From Mycoplasmatota bacterium (GTDB lineage: Bacteria; Bacillota_I; Bacilli_A; Izemoplasmatales; Izemoplasmataceae): 32,530 nucleotides of DNA. The stretch's first letter is position 1. Each line of letters opens with the position of its first letter. This document shows positions 16,061-24,790 of this stretch, one piece after another. The stretch lies in the NCBI GenBank assembly GCA_030595255.1, contig JAUVDP010000014.1, positions 1 through 32,530 on the forward strand, in the 5' to 3' direction. The translations under genes and the position numbers were made by a program. The notes beneath the pieces were generated by a model, which was not told where the DNA came from, did no database searches, and saw nothing but the letters and a program-made list of their open reading frames with translations.

Positions 16061-16573
16061 TTATACTTTTGTTTCTTCAAATGGATTAGGTATGTAATAA
16101 ATAATGAATAATGAAATTGATCCAATAATTAATTGGAATACATTACCCATAATACTACTTAATGCTACTTCAAATGTTGAAATGAATACGGCTTCAAAAA
16201 TATAATATCCACCAACTAAGATAAATCCACCAACAATAAATGCAATAATATTTTTAACTAGGTTTGTACCTTGTCCTAAACTATCTTCTGCGATGTATCC
16301 TACAACAAATCCCATTACTAATCTAATAACTAAAGTACCAGGTGCCCAAGCCATCCATCCTCCAAGTACATCAAAGATGAACATACCAATACCACCCGCA
16401 AGAGCTCCATAAGTTTTACCAAATTTAAGTGCAATGATAAGCATTACTAAAGTTCCTAAATGAACTAACCCTCCAACTGCACCAGGAAAAGGAACATTAA
16501 TAAATGTAGCTACAGTAACCAGTGCAATAAACATTCCACTAAAAACTATTCTTTGTATGTCTTTATTTCTCAT
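16061..16573 (-). CDS. ECF transporter S component (vitamin uptake)
   Basis: The 170-residue integral membrane protein has about five to six helices. It shows the pattern of ECF-type substrate-binding subunits: an N-terminal RIVFSGMFIALVTVATFI helix, then GGLVHLGTLVMLIIALKFG and ALAGGIGMFIFDVLGGW. Such proteins capture a vitamin and dock to a shared EcfAA'T module, which is not in this window. The substrate is not readable from sequence alone. The divergent neighbour is a MocR/PdxR-type regulator with a PLP-binding domain, so vitamin B6 is the leading guess. Riboflavin is another, since the overall look is near the ECF-ribofla_trS family. Confidence 0.8.
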   Translation of the reverse strand: MRNKDIQRIVFSGMFIALVTVATFINVPFPGAVGGLVHLGTLVMLIIALKFGKTYGALAGGIGMFIFDVLGGWMAWAPGTLVIRLVMGFVVGYIAEDSLGQGTNLVKNIIAFIVGGFILVGGYYIFEAVFISTFEVALSSIMGNVFQLIIGSISLFIIYYIPNPFEETKV

Positions 16574-16671
16574 AATATATTTCTCCTTTACTTTCTACTT
16601 CGTTATATATTATAATAAAAGTGTGCTCATATTAAAATATACAAATAATATTATTTTGAGGTGGTCAGATT
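16574..16671. promoter_or_regulatory. Divergent promoter region, ECF S component / MocR regulator
   Basis: These 98 AT-rich bases hold start signals for two genes. Minus strand: TATAAT within 16605-16620 and AAAGGAGAA ahead of the transporter gene. Plus strand: GAGGTGG a few bases ahead of the regulator ATG. I cannot define the regulator binding repeats with confidence. Confidence 0.45.
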
Positions 16672-17970
16672 ATGATAGTAAAAAAACCATTATATCAAGT
16701 TTTATACGAAGAAATCAAAACTAAAATACTTAACAGTGAATACAAAAAAGGCACAAAACTCGAATCTGTGAGAGTTTTGTCAAAAAAAAGAAGTGTAAGT
16801 ACTACCACTGTTGAAAAAGCGTATAACCAGCTATTAATCGAGGGATACATTACTAGTATTCCAAGAAGCGGTTATATTGTTTTAGATGTAATTACTCCAG
16901 ATATTTCATCAAAGAATAGCTTAGTTGAACCTCTCATATATAAGAAGTACGAAAACAATAAATTATCGACTGATCTATTTGATATAAAGAGCTATAAAAA
17001 AACCATAAATAAAGTAATTAATTATGACTATGAAAAGCTATATACTGAATGTGATCCACGTGGTGAAATTGAACTACGTGAAGAAATTAGAAAATTTATA
17101 CTAAAAGAACGTGACGTTAAATGTGATGTTAATCAAATAGTAATAGGTCCAGGTATTCAAAACCTTCTTACTCTATTACTTGATTTTACTAATAAAAGTA
17201 GTGTTACATATTTAGTTCCAGAGTTCACCAAAGCAATGAGTGTCTTCAGAACATTTAACTATTTATTATTACCTAAAAATAATATAGAGGAAATCACAAA
17301 TACTAAATCAGATTTCCTATATATCTCACCGTCAAATACTTATCCAACAGGTGATATCATTAAGGTTAAAGAACGAAACGATTTAATTAAGTGGGCAAGA
17401 TCTAATAACACATATATCATAGAAGATGATTATAACTTCTTTATTAGATATAACAGCTACACTATCCCATCTATACATAGTTATGACAATGGAGAAAATG
17501 TAATCTATATGGGATCTTTTGCTAAAATGATTATCCCATCAATTAGAATAAGTTTTATGGTATTACCTGTATCTTTATACAATATCTATAAAAATACATT
17601 CCGTAAACATTCTCAAGGAGTTTCAAAACTAGATCAATTATCACAAGCTTTATTTATGAAAGAAGGATTATTCAAAAGACATACAAAAAAACTATATATA
17701 CAATACAAAGAAAAGAATGAAGCAATTACAAAATGTCTCTTAAAACAAAGTACAAACAATTCTTTTAAAATTAGAGGAAGTGATTCAAACCTACATCTAA
17801 TCTTAGATTTTAAAACTGATAAATCATTAAAACAATTCATTAAGAACTGTGAACATTTATCATTTGAATACACAAAAATTGAAAATAAGAAAAGTATAAT
17901 ATTCCCATATTCAGGAATAGAGATTAAAGATATCTCTTTCCTTATGAAAAAACTATTATTCTTGGTATAG
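16672..17970 (+). CDS. MocR/PdxR-type GntR regulator with aminotransferase domain
   Basis: The 432-residue regulator has an N-terminal GntR winged helix (about 5-72; KKRSVSTTTVEKAYNQLL is the recognition region). A fold-type I aminotransferase-like domain follows. PLP-binding residues are kept: the lysine of SFAK (Lys285), the EDDYNFF acid pair (about 251-257) and SNTYPTG (221-227). Family members such as PdxR sense pyridoxal phosphate; others regulate GABA or taurine use. It is divergent from an ECF vitamin S component and ends in a terminator shared with pheT. Control of vitamin B6 uptake is inferred from context only. The gene is plus-strand in a mainly minus-strand region. Confidence 0.88.
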   Translation: MIVKKPLYQVLYEEIKTKILNSEYKKGTKLESVRVLSKKRSVSTTTVEKAYNQLLIEGYITSIPRSGYIVLDVITPDISSKNSLVEPLIYKKYENNKLSTDLFDIKSYKKTINKVINYDYEKLYTECDPRGEIELREEIRKFILKERDVKCDVNQIVIGPGIQNLLTLLLDFTNKSSVTYLVPEFTKAMSVFRTFNYLLLPKNNIEEITNTKSDFLYISPSNTYPTGDIIKVKERNDLIKWARSNNTYIIEDDYNFFIRYNSYTIPSIHSYDNGENVIYMGSFAKMIIPSIRISFMVLPVSLYNIYKNTFRKHSQGVSKLDQLSQALFMKEGLFKRHTKKLYIQYKEKNEAITKCLLKQSTNNSFKIRGSDSNLHLILDFKTDKSLKQFIKNCEHLSFEYTKIENKKSIIFPYSGIEIKDISFLMKKLLFLV

Positions 17971-18000
17971 AAAAAGTCGACAACTGTCGACTTTTTTTTA
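17971..18000. terminator. Terminator between the MocR-type gene and pheT, works on both strands
   Basis: A perfect 9-bp stem AAAGTCGAC / GTCGACTTT (17973-17981 with 17986-17994), loop of four, has A-runs and T-runs at either side. It serves the regulator on the plus strand and pheT on the minus strand. Confidence 0.88.
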
Positions 18001-20364
18001 TTATCTTAACTGTGCTCCGTGTAATTTACCTAAATGTCCTAATATTTCTCTGATTCTAGAATCAACATCGTTCATTTCAAGAGTTTTAGATGGATCACTA
18101 AATTCTAAGCGTAAAGCTATAGACTTTTTATTTTTTCCTAAACTCTCTCCAATATATAAGTCAAATACTTCAACTGAAGCTAGCATTCTTTTACCACTCT
18201 TCTTAATTGAATCACTTAATTCTTTTGAAGATACTTCAGTATTAACTACTAAAGCTATATCACGGTAAATACTTGGGAATTTATTTATTGCTTTTGCTTT
18301 TTTTAGAGGTCTTCTTCTTTTTAACATTTCCTCTAATTTAATTTCAAATACAAAAACATCTTTTAAATCATTTGTATTTTCATATGAAGGGTGAAGTTTA
18401 CCAATAAATCCTACAGTATCATTACGATCAACTATATAAGCAGATTGTCCTGGATGTAAGTTTTTGTAATCACTCATAGGAACAAACTCTAAATGTCCTA
18501 ATCCAACTTTTTTGAATAAAGTTTCAAGGATTCCTTTAACTAAATAGAAATCTACAACTTCTTTTCTACCTTGCCATAAAGTACTAGATAAATCACCTGT
18601 TAAAGCTCCGCAAAGTAATTCTGTTTCACCTTTTTCTTCATATTTTTTACCTAACTCATAAAACATAATATCTTTATTCTTACGAGCTAAATTATATTTA
18701 ACTGAATCTAAAATACCATTTATTGGAGTATGAGTTAAAACATTCTTATCAATACTCATAGGCATAGCTAATTTTATTAAAGATGTTTTTTCTTTAGTAA
18801 AATCATAAGCTTTTTCTTCATTAACTAAAGAGTAAGTAATAACTTCATTTAATCCTAACCCACTTAGTACTTTTCTAATTTCTCTACTAAATAATTGTCT
18901 CTCACTTAATTTACCCATTGATACAGTTTTTGGTAAAGTTAAAGGAAGTTTATCATATCCAATTATTCTACCAATCTCTTCAATAATATCTTGATAAGTT
19001 AAGATATCTCTTCTTCTTGAAGGTGCACTTATAGTAAAGATATTATCCATCACATCAAATTCAAAATCTAATTTGATTAAAGTATCAATAACTAATTCTA
19101 AAGAATAACTACTACCTAAATAAGAATTTAGTTTTTCTAATGATAATTCAATTATTACTTCACTATAATCAATATTATCTACTTTACTAATTCCTTTTAA
19201 AGCAACTCCACTTGCGTATTCAGTAAATAAGTTAGTTGCCATTTCAAGAGCAAGTAATGATCTTTTAGGATCTACTTTTCTTTCAAATCTAGTTGAAGCT
19301 TCACTTCGGAGATCTAGTCTAGAAGAAGTAATTCTTATATGATATGGATCAAAAGTTGCACTTTCTAGTAATATACGTTTTGAAGTAGGTACTATTTCAG
19401 TACTCATTCCTCCCATTACTCCACCAAGTGCTACTGATTTCTTATCATTAGTTATTACAATATCACTAGCTAATAACTTTCTTTCTTTTTCATCTAAAGT
19501 AGTTAATAATTCATCCTCTTTAGCCATTCTTACAGTAATAGTATCTGATTCTAATAAATCATAATCAAATGCATGAAGAGGTTGCCCTGTTTCAAGCATT
19601 ACATAGTTAGTTATATCTACTACGTTATTAATAGGTCTCATACCACTAGCTATTAATCTACTTTGCATCCATCTAGGACTATCTTTAATTTCAATATCTT
19701 TAATAACTCTAGCGTAATAAGACATACAATTTTTTGTATCTAATTTTATTTTTACAGGGTTAACTTCACTACCCTCTTTAACTTTGTATTCTTTTAAATG
19801 TAACTTCGTACCTAAGATAGCCGCAGTATCATAAGCAATACCCATAACACTCATTAAATCTGCTCTGTTTGGAGTTATATCAAAATCAATAACTTCATCA
19901 TTAAGAAACATTTCTTCAACTGCGTTATTACCTATAGTCATATTATCATTTAAAACATGAATTCCTTCTTCATTATGATATTTCTTATCAATACCAAGTT
20001 CACTCAAACTACAAATCATTCCATTAGATTCAATATCTCTAATAGTTGATTTTTTTATTTTAAATCCACCTGGTAAAACTGCGCCAGGGAGAGATACAAT
20101 TACTTTTTGCCCTTCTTCAACATTGGGTGCCCCACATACTATTTGACTTAATTCTCCACCAATGTCAACTTGGCAAACACTTAATTTATCAGCATTAGGA
20201 TGTTTCTCTTTTTTAGCAACATACCCTACTACTAAATTACTAGCTTCTACCAATTTATAAAAATCTTCAACCTCAGCACTATGGATATTAAACTTTTGAG
20301 CTAGCTCCTCTGTACTAACATCAACATCAACTAAATCTTTTAGCCAGTTAATCGATACTTTCAT
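18001..20364 (-). CDS. pheT: Phenylalanyl-tRNA synthetase beta subunit
   Basis: PheT pairs with PheS in an (alpha-beta)2 enzyme that charges tRNA-Phe. The 787-residue protein has the N-terminal MKVSINWLKDLVDVDVS, a tRNA-binding EMAP/OB domain (about 40-150), the B3/B4 editing region (about 205-375), the B5 domain (about 400-470), a catalytic-like core, and a C-terminal FDX-ACB anticodon-binding domain (about 695-787). It is of normal length. It follows the hydrolase gene by three bases and should be expressed from the T-box-controlled pheS promoter. Confidence 0.97.
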   Translation of the reverse strand: MKVSINWLKDLVDVDVSTEELAQKFNIHSAEVEDFYKLVEASNLVVGYVAKKEKHPNADKLSVCQVDIGGELSQIVCGAPNVEEGQKVIVSLPGAVLPGGFKIKKSTIRDIESNGMICSLSELGIDKKYHNEEGIHVLNDNMTIGNNAVEEMFLNDEVIDFDITPNRADLMSVMGIAYDTAAILGTKLHLKEYKVKEGSEVNPVKIKLDTKNCMSYYARVIKDIEIKDSPRWMQSRLIASGMRPINNVVDITNYVMLETGQPLHAFDYDLLESDTITVRMAKEDELLTTLDEKERKLLASDIVITNDKKSVALGGVMGGMSTEIVPTSKRILLESATFDPYHIRITSSRLDLRSEASTRFERKVDPKRSLLALEMATNLFTEYASGVALKGISKVDNIDYSEVIIELSLEKLNSYLGSSYSLELVIDTLIKLDFEFDVMDNIFTISAPSRRRDILTYQDIIEEIGRIIGYDKLPLTLPKTVSMGKLSERQLFSREIRKVLSGLGLNEVITYSLVNEEKAYDFTKEKTSLIKLAMPMSIDKNVLTHTPINGILDSVKYNLARKNKDIMFYELGKKYEEKGETELLCGALTGDLSSTLWQGRKEVVDFYLVKGILETLFKKVGLGHLEFVPMSDYKNLHPGQSAYIVDRNDTVGFIGKLHPSYENTNDLKDVFVFEIKLEEMLKRRRPLKKAKAINKFPSIYRDIALVVNTEVSSKELSDSIKKSGKRMLASVEVFDLYIGESLGKNKKSIALRLEFSDPSKTLEMNDVDSRIREILGHLGKLHGAQLR

Positions 20365-20367
20365 AAT

Positions 20368-21069
20368 TTATTCCTCCTCTAAATACGAAGCAACTTTTTC
20401 AATTACTTCATTTCTAACTTTCTTATCAAACAACAAGAAATGAGAACTATCTATTGGATATCTATCCACTTTATTCATAATCATTTTCTCTAATATATCA
20501 ATTGATTTTGTTTTAACCATTTCATCTTTTAATGTTTCTATAATTAATGTTGGTTGTGTAATCATTTTTAAATACTTTCTTACAAATAGTAAGTATAGTT
20601 GTAGATGTAGAATGTGTATTTTAGGAACTCTTGCAAATCTTATTAAAAACTCTTTATAAAATATCTTTTGAACTCTAGTTAAACTATGTGAGAAAGATAA
20701 ACTTTTAGTAAGCCCTTTAAAGAATTTACGATAGTTAGGATTCTTAATAATAGGCGCTATTAAAACTACTTTTTTAGTTTTAGGGCATTTTGCCGCAATA
20801 GCTGCGCAAGTTGCTGCCCCAATACTATATCCAACTAAATATACGTGTTCAAATATTTCTTCTCTCATTACTTCTACTGTTTCTTTAATGAATTTTTCAA
20901 AATGTTTTACTGTTGCTTTTGGGAAATATGTCCCTACAAAACTTCCAGGAAGTCTTGCTGGAAAATACACAAAATATTTATCGTTCTTGGCAAGATAATT
21001 ATAAAGTGATTTTAGCTCAGAGCCATTTGTACCAGCCCCATTTATTATTACGACTAGATCTCTTTTCAT
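20368..21069 (-). CDS. Alpha/beta hydrolase between pheS and pheT
   Basis: The 233-residue cytosolic protein has the alpha/beta-hydrolase features: the nucleophile elbow GYSIG with Ser82, an acid in TLKDEMV (Asp182), and the catalytic His210 in DSSHFLLFD. An early GAGTNG may form the oxyanion loop. The size and SSHFLL ending suit a small esterase or lipase-like member; the substrate is unknown. It is inserted between pheS (overlap at 21069) and pheT (three bases). In most bacteria these two genes are direct neighbours, so it must be made together with the synthetase under the same T-box. Confidence 0.88.
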   Translation of the reverse strand: MKRDLVVIINGAGTNGSELKSLYNYLAKNDKYFVYFPARLPGSFVGTYFPKATVKHFEKFIKETVEVMREEIFEHVYLVGYSIGAATCAAIAAKCPKTKKVVLIAPIIKNPNYRKFFKGLTKSLSFSHSLTRVQKIFYKEFLIRFARVPKIHILHLQLYLLFVRKYLKMITQPTLIIETLKDEMVKTKSIDILEKMIMNKVDRYPIDSSHFLLFDKKVRNEVIEKVASYLEEE

Positions 21070-22103
21070 TATTTAAACTGTTTATTAAACCTTATGTCGT
21101 TTGTATAGAATAATCTAATATCATTTATTCCATACTTAAGCATTGCAATACGTTCAACACCCATACCAAGTGCAAAACCTTGATATTTCTTCGAATCATA
21201 TCCACTAGCTTCTAATACATTATCATTTACCATACCAGCTCCAAGAATTTCAATCCATCCAGTACCTTTACATATGTTACATCCTTTACCATTACAGTTA
21301 TGACAACTAACATCAACTTCAACACTAGGTTCAGTAAATGGGAAATATGATGGTCTTAATCTAATTTCTCTTTTTTCTCCAAATAACTTTTTAGCTGTTT
21401 CAAGTAAAGTTCCTTTTAAATCAGCCATTGAAGTATTAGTATCAACTACTAAAACTTCTATTTGCATAAATTGATGACTGTGAGTAGCATCGTCATCATC
21501 TCTTCGATACACTTTACCAGGACAAATTATTTTAATAGGTCCTTTTTCATCATTATCAAGCATTGTTCTTACTTGAACTGGTGATGTATGTGTTCTTAGT
21601 AAAGTTTCATCAGTAATATAAAATGTATCCTGCATATCTCGTGCAGGATGATCTTTAGGAAGATTTAATTTCTCGAAATTATATTCATCAATTTCAATTT
21701 CTGGACCTTCCATTACTTCATATCCCATACCTATAAATAAATCTTCAATTTCTTCTCTTACTTTAGTTAATAAATGAACATTACCAGTTTCAAACTTTTT
21801 ACCTGGCATTGTAACATCAATTGTTTCACTAGCTAATTGTTCATTAACAATAGCTTCTTCAATTAATAATTTTTGATCATCAATATACTTTAAGATTACT
21901 TGTTTAGCTTCATTAGTAACTTGTCCAAAATGAGGTTTATCTTCTTTAGGTAAATCCTTCATTAGTTTCATTACTTCACTAAAAGAACCTTTTTTTCCTA
22001 AGTATTTAGATTTAACTTCATTTAAAGCATGTAGAGTCTTCACAACTCTTATGTGACCTTCAGCTTCAAGTTTAATCTGATCTAGCTTTTCGTAAACTTC
22101 CAT
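21069..22103 (-). CDS. pheS: Phenylalanyl-tRNA synthetase alpha subunit
   Basis: This is the catalytic subunit of PheRS. The start is placed at ATG 22103 ([15 protein letters not shown]), with AAAGGAGTG ahead, giving 344 residues, the usual Bacillota length. The longer frame opening at 22175 runs through the T-box terminator and is not real. The N-terminal coiled-coil arm (about 1-90) is followed by the class II core with [10 protein letters not shown] (motif 2 region) and [10 protein letters not shown] (motif 3). A four-cysteine insert [17 protein letters not shown], common in Bacillota PheS, is present. Confidence 0.97.
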   Translation of the reverse strand: MEVYEKLDQIKLEAEGHIRVVKTLHALNEVKSKYLGKKGSFSEVMKLMKDLPKEDKPHFGQVTNEAKQVILKYIDDQKLLIEEAIVNEQLASETIDVTMPGKKFETGNVHLLTKVREEIEDLFIGMGYEVMEGPEIEIDEYNFEKLNLPKDHPARDMQDTFYITDETLLRTHTSPVQVRTMLDNDEKGPIKIICPGKVYRRDDDDATHSHQFMQIEVLVVDTNTSMADLKGTLLETAKKLFGEKREIRLRPSYFPFTEPSVEVDVSCHNCNGKGCNICKGTGWIEILGAGMVNDNVLEASGYDSKKYQGFALGMGVERIAMLKYGINDIRLFYTNDIRFNKQFK

Positions 22104-22118
22104 TTGTTTCACTCCTTT

Positions 22119-22345
22119 ATAATAAAAAAAATCGCCCTTAATAACTAAGGACGAAAATAATTTCCGCGGTACCACCTTTGTTCTAGGGTATCCCTAGCAC
22201 TCTAACTTTTAACGCAAGTATTACGTGCGTGATTAACGCCTCTTAAAGGTTGAATTCCTTAGCTATAATATAGAACACTTTCACCACTTGTTCCTCGCTT
22301 TAATATTAAGTTTCTAAGTACTATTTCCTTCTTACCGATTTATAC
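22119..22345 (-). promoter_or_regulatory. T-box leader (Phe) of pheS
   Basis: The minus-strand leader holds a complete T-box riboswitch. Stem I has an AGCGAGG turn and the distal-loop GGTGAAAG. A specifier triplet TTC (Phe) lies at 22252-22254 within GAATTCAACC. The T-box AAAGGTGGTACCGCGG is at 22164-22179. The competing terminator (stem CGTCCTTA / TAAGGGCG with a T-run) lies at 22122-22153. Uncharged tRNA-Phe should pair with TTC and with the antiterminator bulge, letting transcription enter pheS. Confidence 0.95.
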
Positions 22346-22351
22346 TATTGT

Positions 22352-22380
22352 ATTATATATTAATACCCTATTTAATTCAA
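22352..22380 (-). promoter_or_regulatory. pheS operon promoter
   Basis: TTGAAT (22375-22380), a 17-base spacer and TATAAT (22352-22357) on the minus strand lie directly upstream of the T-box leader. Confidence 0.88.
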
Positions 22381-22381
22381 G

Positions 22382-22407
22382 AAAAAAAGCCTGGTTAAGC
22401 TTTTTAT
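22382..22407 (-). terminator. Terminator of the Bax inhibitor gene
   Basis: A short stem AAAAGC / GCTTTT around a loop of about eight bases, with a T-run on the minus strand, overlaps the end of the gene. Confidence 0.6.
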
Positions 22408-23141
22408 TTTCTTCTTCCTGATATTATCGCAATTAATCTTAACAATTCAATGTAAAGCCATACGATAGTAACTACTAATCCAAGAGCGAGGCTCCACTCA
22501 TATTCCTTACCTGCTCCAGCACTTACAAGTTTAGTAATATTATCAAAATCAACTAATAAATATAATGACGAAATAACAACACTAAATAATACTATAGTTA
22601 TATAAAAACTATATCCAGCGCGTGTATCAAGTGCTCCTGTTAAAGATAATAAAATCATAAATACAGCAGCTATTAATATACCAATTAATGCGCTAAATAA
22701 GAAACTTCTAAATCTACTACTTACTCTAATAAGTCCCGTACTATATAAGAATAACATTCCTGTTAAAACACCAAATGTAGCAAGTAACGCCATTAATACA
22801 ACATCACTTCCAGCGTAAGCTGCGAATATTGCACTAATGAATCCTAAGAATATTCCTTCACAGGCTGCGTACACTATACTAAATACCCATGCCATTTCAA
22901 TATTTCTATGTGCCATAATAATCATAATAATTGCGATTATTGGTGATGCAATAACTGTGATTATCATTCCTACAGGGTTAACAGTAAAATCAAGTGAAGT
23001 CCCAAAGTAAAACGCAATTATCGCTATTATACTAAGTAAGAATCCAGTTTTTAATGCTACTCCACCATATGTTGCAGCAGTATCACTACCTTCAAAATAT
23101 TCTGTTCTACTATAAACAGGATTTGCTCCTCTAAATCTCAT
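22404..23141 (-). CDS. Bax inhibitor-1/YccA family membrane protein
   Basis: The 245-residue protein (from ATG 23141, with AAGGAGTGA ahead) has seven predicted membrane helices and a short basic end SGRRK. Its start, MRFRGANPVYSR, then ATYGGVALKTGFLL, is typical of the Bax_inhibitor-1-like group (PF12811 type). Relatives form pH-sensitive calcium leak channels or bind the FtsH protease; the role here is not known. It is a single gene with an extended -10 promoter and its own terminator. Further upstream in-frame codons (from 23171) lie beyond the ribosome site. Confidence 0.9.
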   Translation of the reverse strand: MRFRGANPVYSRTEYFEGSDTAATYGGVALKTGFLLSIIAIIAFYFGTSLDFTVNPVGMIITVIASPIIAIIMIIMAHRNIEMAWVFSIVYAACEGIFLGFISAIFAAYAGSDVVLMALLATFGVLTGMLFLYSTGLIRVSSRFRSFLFSALIGILIAAVFMILLSLTGALDTRAGYSFYITIVLFSVVISSLYLLVDFDNITKLVSAGAGKEYEWSLALGLVVTIVWLYIELLRLIAIISGRRK

Positions 23142-23172
23142 AAAATCACTCCTTATAAAATAATCTATCAAT

Positions 23173-23181
23173 ATTATACCA
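23173..23181 (-). promoter_or_regulatory. Extended -10 promoter of the Bax inhibitor gene
   Basis: The minus strand reads TGGTATAAT (TATAAT at 23173-23178), about 30 bases ahead of the ATG at 23141. No clear -35 box is seen. Confidence 0.6.
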
Positions 23182-23190
23182 CATTTACAA

Positions 23191-23226
23191 TAAAAAAAGT
23201 CTTTACACTTTTCAGTATAAAGACTT
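23191..23226 (-). terminator. Terminator downstream of the broken membrane-protein gene
   Basis: A 9-bp stem AAGTCTTTA / TAAAGACTT (23218-23226 with 23197-23205), loop of 12, is followed by a run of Ts on the minus strand. Confidence 0.75.
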
Positions 23227-23270
23227 AAATATAAAAAGTTAATTCTAATTAAGGTTTTCTTGTAAAAAAA

Positions 23271-23999
23271 TCATTCTATTTTGAGTGTCTTATTCAAATA
23301 TTTTATCATGTCATTAAATGGTGGAAATAGTTGAGAAACAACATGTTTAGTGTTCTTTAAATAAATATTAGAATAGATATAAAGGTACGAAGTATTTACA
23401 TTCTTATAAAAATAGTAAAATGAAATATAATCAAAAATCATTGCTAAGAAATATAGTATCATATACCTTAAGATAATAAATAGAAATACCATTAAGTAGT
23501 TATTGTTTTGAATTTCATATAGAATAAAACTCACAAATATTATAAAAACTAAGCCTATAGATAACAGCAATATAAACTGACTTAATTTTAGAAAGTAACG
23601 TTGAAAGTAACTTTCCAGTTTATCAATTACATTTTCAGATTCGTAATCTACAAGCTTATATCTAGATAAGTTATCTTTTATGAATTTTATATAGTTTGAT
23701 AAATCATGACTTTATTGTTCCTTAAATGCAAAATTGTCTGATTCTATTCTTTTATTGAATAGTGAATTGTGAATAAGAATATCTGTAATAATTGTATTCT
23801 TAAAATTATAGAAGATATTTATAGCAACAATAATTATCTGAATACTAATAAATATTAAAATCATTATAGAAGCATTCTTCATTTCAATAAAAGCTAATCC
23901 AAGAATAATCAAAATATTTGTTAATATCAAATAAAAGCTAATCAAGTATTTTTTTATTTTATAATTTGTATATACTGAATTTATTTCGTTAATCTTCAT
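23271..23999 (-). pseudogene. Membrane protein gene interrupted by an in-frame TAA
   Basis: One minus-strand frame runs from ATG 23999 to TGA 23271, broken only by TAA at 23712-23714 (KEQ-stop-SHDLSNYIKF). The first part (95 residues, MKINEINSVYTNYKIKKYLI) has two transmembrane helices. After the stop the frame continues with a charged stretch of about 45 residues (NVINKLESYFQRYFLKL) and two or three more helices. No ATG, GTG or TTG with a ribosome site restarts it; the nearest TTG (23568-23570) is inside the third helix. The parts fit as a single protein of about 241 residues plus the stop codon. I do not recognise the family. It overlaps a coding scrap upstream and sits in a decayed patch near an RHS relic. 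Confidence 0.7.
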
Positions 24000-24000
24000 G

Positions 24001-24100
24001 ATTAAACCACCATTTTACACTTTCATCATAGACTAAATTTGCCACATATCCTCCAATAACTCCTCGAACTATTAAATAAGGTAATATCTATTATATTATT
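24001..24100 (-). pseudogene. C-terminal coding scrap, unknown protein
   Basis: On the minus strand a short open stretch reads LPYLIVRGVIGGYV, then ANLVYDESVKWWFNHED and a stop that overlaps the ATG at 23999. It is closed upstream by TAG and has no usable start. The composition (hydrophobic glycine-rich segment, then a Trp-rich charged end) looks like the true C-terminus of a small membrane protein or toxin tip. It is most likely the remnant of a deleted gene once coupled to the membrane protein downstream. The rest of 24100-24220 holds nothing I can assign. Confidence 0.45.
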
Positions 24101-24191
24101 ACTAACATTCTCAATTGCACATTCATTACTAGAGAGATATAATAAAAACTCATATTATTACAATTACAGATAAAATAATTAAGCAAGAATC

Positions 24192-24213
24192 AAGAAAAAA
24201 CTCTGTTTTTCTT
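24192..24213 (-). terminator. Possible terminator of the 110-residue membrane protein gene
   Basis: A stem AAGAAAAAC / GTTTTTTCTT lies just behind the stop codon. It is almost all A-T and the following T-run is poor, so the call is weak. Confidence 0.4.
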
Positions 24214-24220
24214 CATAATA

Positions 24221-24553
24221 TTAATAACCAAATTTATGAATTATCCAAAACATAGTTTTAGTAGAAGCCCCAAATACAATAGATGAAAACACTCCAATTA
24301 TTAAGTAAAATATGTCTAGTTCAATTAAAAATCTTAATGTAATACCTACTGTAATTATGATCCAAAATATAAAGAAAGAGTAACCTAAAAACTTTGTGAA
24401 GAAAGTTCGAAAATTTTGTTCTATCTCACCTTCAGGATAACAAAAACTGTGTACACCTAATAATTTCATAATATTAAATCTAATACCTTTAACAAGACTA
24501 AAACAGAATATTAAAAATATTGTAGCAATATAGTATATTAATATATTCATCAT
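24221..24553 (-). CDS. Small membrane protein, unknown
   Basis: I do not recognise this family. The 110-residue protein has three transmembrane helices (about 4-22, 55-73 and 78-100). A short soluble loop with CYPEGEIEQNFRTFF lies between the first and second. AAAGGAGAAGG precedes the start; a second ATG directly follows the first, so the product may begin one codon later. It lies among remnants of an RHS-type protein and other small membrane proteins. In RHS loci such proteins can be immunity factors, but nothing in the sequence proves that. Confidence 0.6.
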   Translation of the reverse strand: MMNILIYYIATIFLIFCFSLVKGIRFNIMKLLGVHSFCYPEGEIEQNFRTFFTKFLGYSFFIFWIIITVGITLRFLIELDIFYLIIGVFSSIVFGASTKTMFWIIHKFGY

Positions 24554-24790
24554 TCCTTCTCCTTTATATCTTTAAATCTTTACTATATATTATCTTTCTT
24601 TCCACATAAAGATACCTCCAAAGTATCTAAATAAAATTAAATCCTTGTAATCATTTGATTACTTTCCTTTTTTACAGTATCGAAAACAGTATCGAAAGAG
24701 GTATCATATCATGCACAGTATATATAGACTTTTTTTAGTAATTACAAAATCTTACATTTAAGCTAACTTATTAAGGTTTGAATTTTAAAG
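24554..24790. other. Gap with repeats and no recognised gene
   Basis: This stretch holds a tandem 12-bp repeat ACAGTATCGAAA (24674-24685, 24686-24697) and a palindrome GTAATCATTTGATTAC (24647-24662). An AT-rich inverted repeat TAAGYTAACTTA lies around 24760-24800 and could act as a terminator for the gene ending at 24791. A ribosome site with ATG, followed by only five codons (MWKER, near 24604), suggests a lost reading frame. No gene is visible on either strand. Confidence 0.5.

Noticed and set aside
17634-17873. Minus-strand open frame within the MocR-type gene
   Set aside because: It lies antisense to the aminotransferase-like domain and has no start signal. The minus-strand frame 31331-31624 inside the first paralogue was dropped for the same reason.
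22104-22175. N-terminal extension of pheS beginning MVPRKLFSS
   Set aside because: It runs through the T-box terminator and antiterminator. A good ribosome site lies directly before ATG 22103, which gives the normal 344-residue protein.
24674-24697. CRISPR-like array
   Set aside because: Only two adjacent 12-bp copies with no spacers; this is a simple tandem repeat.
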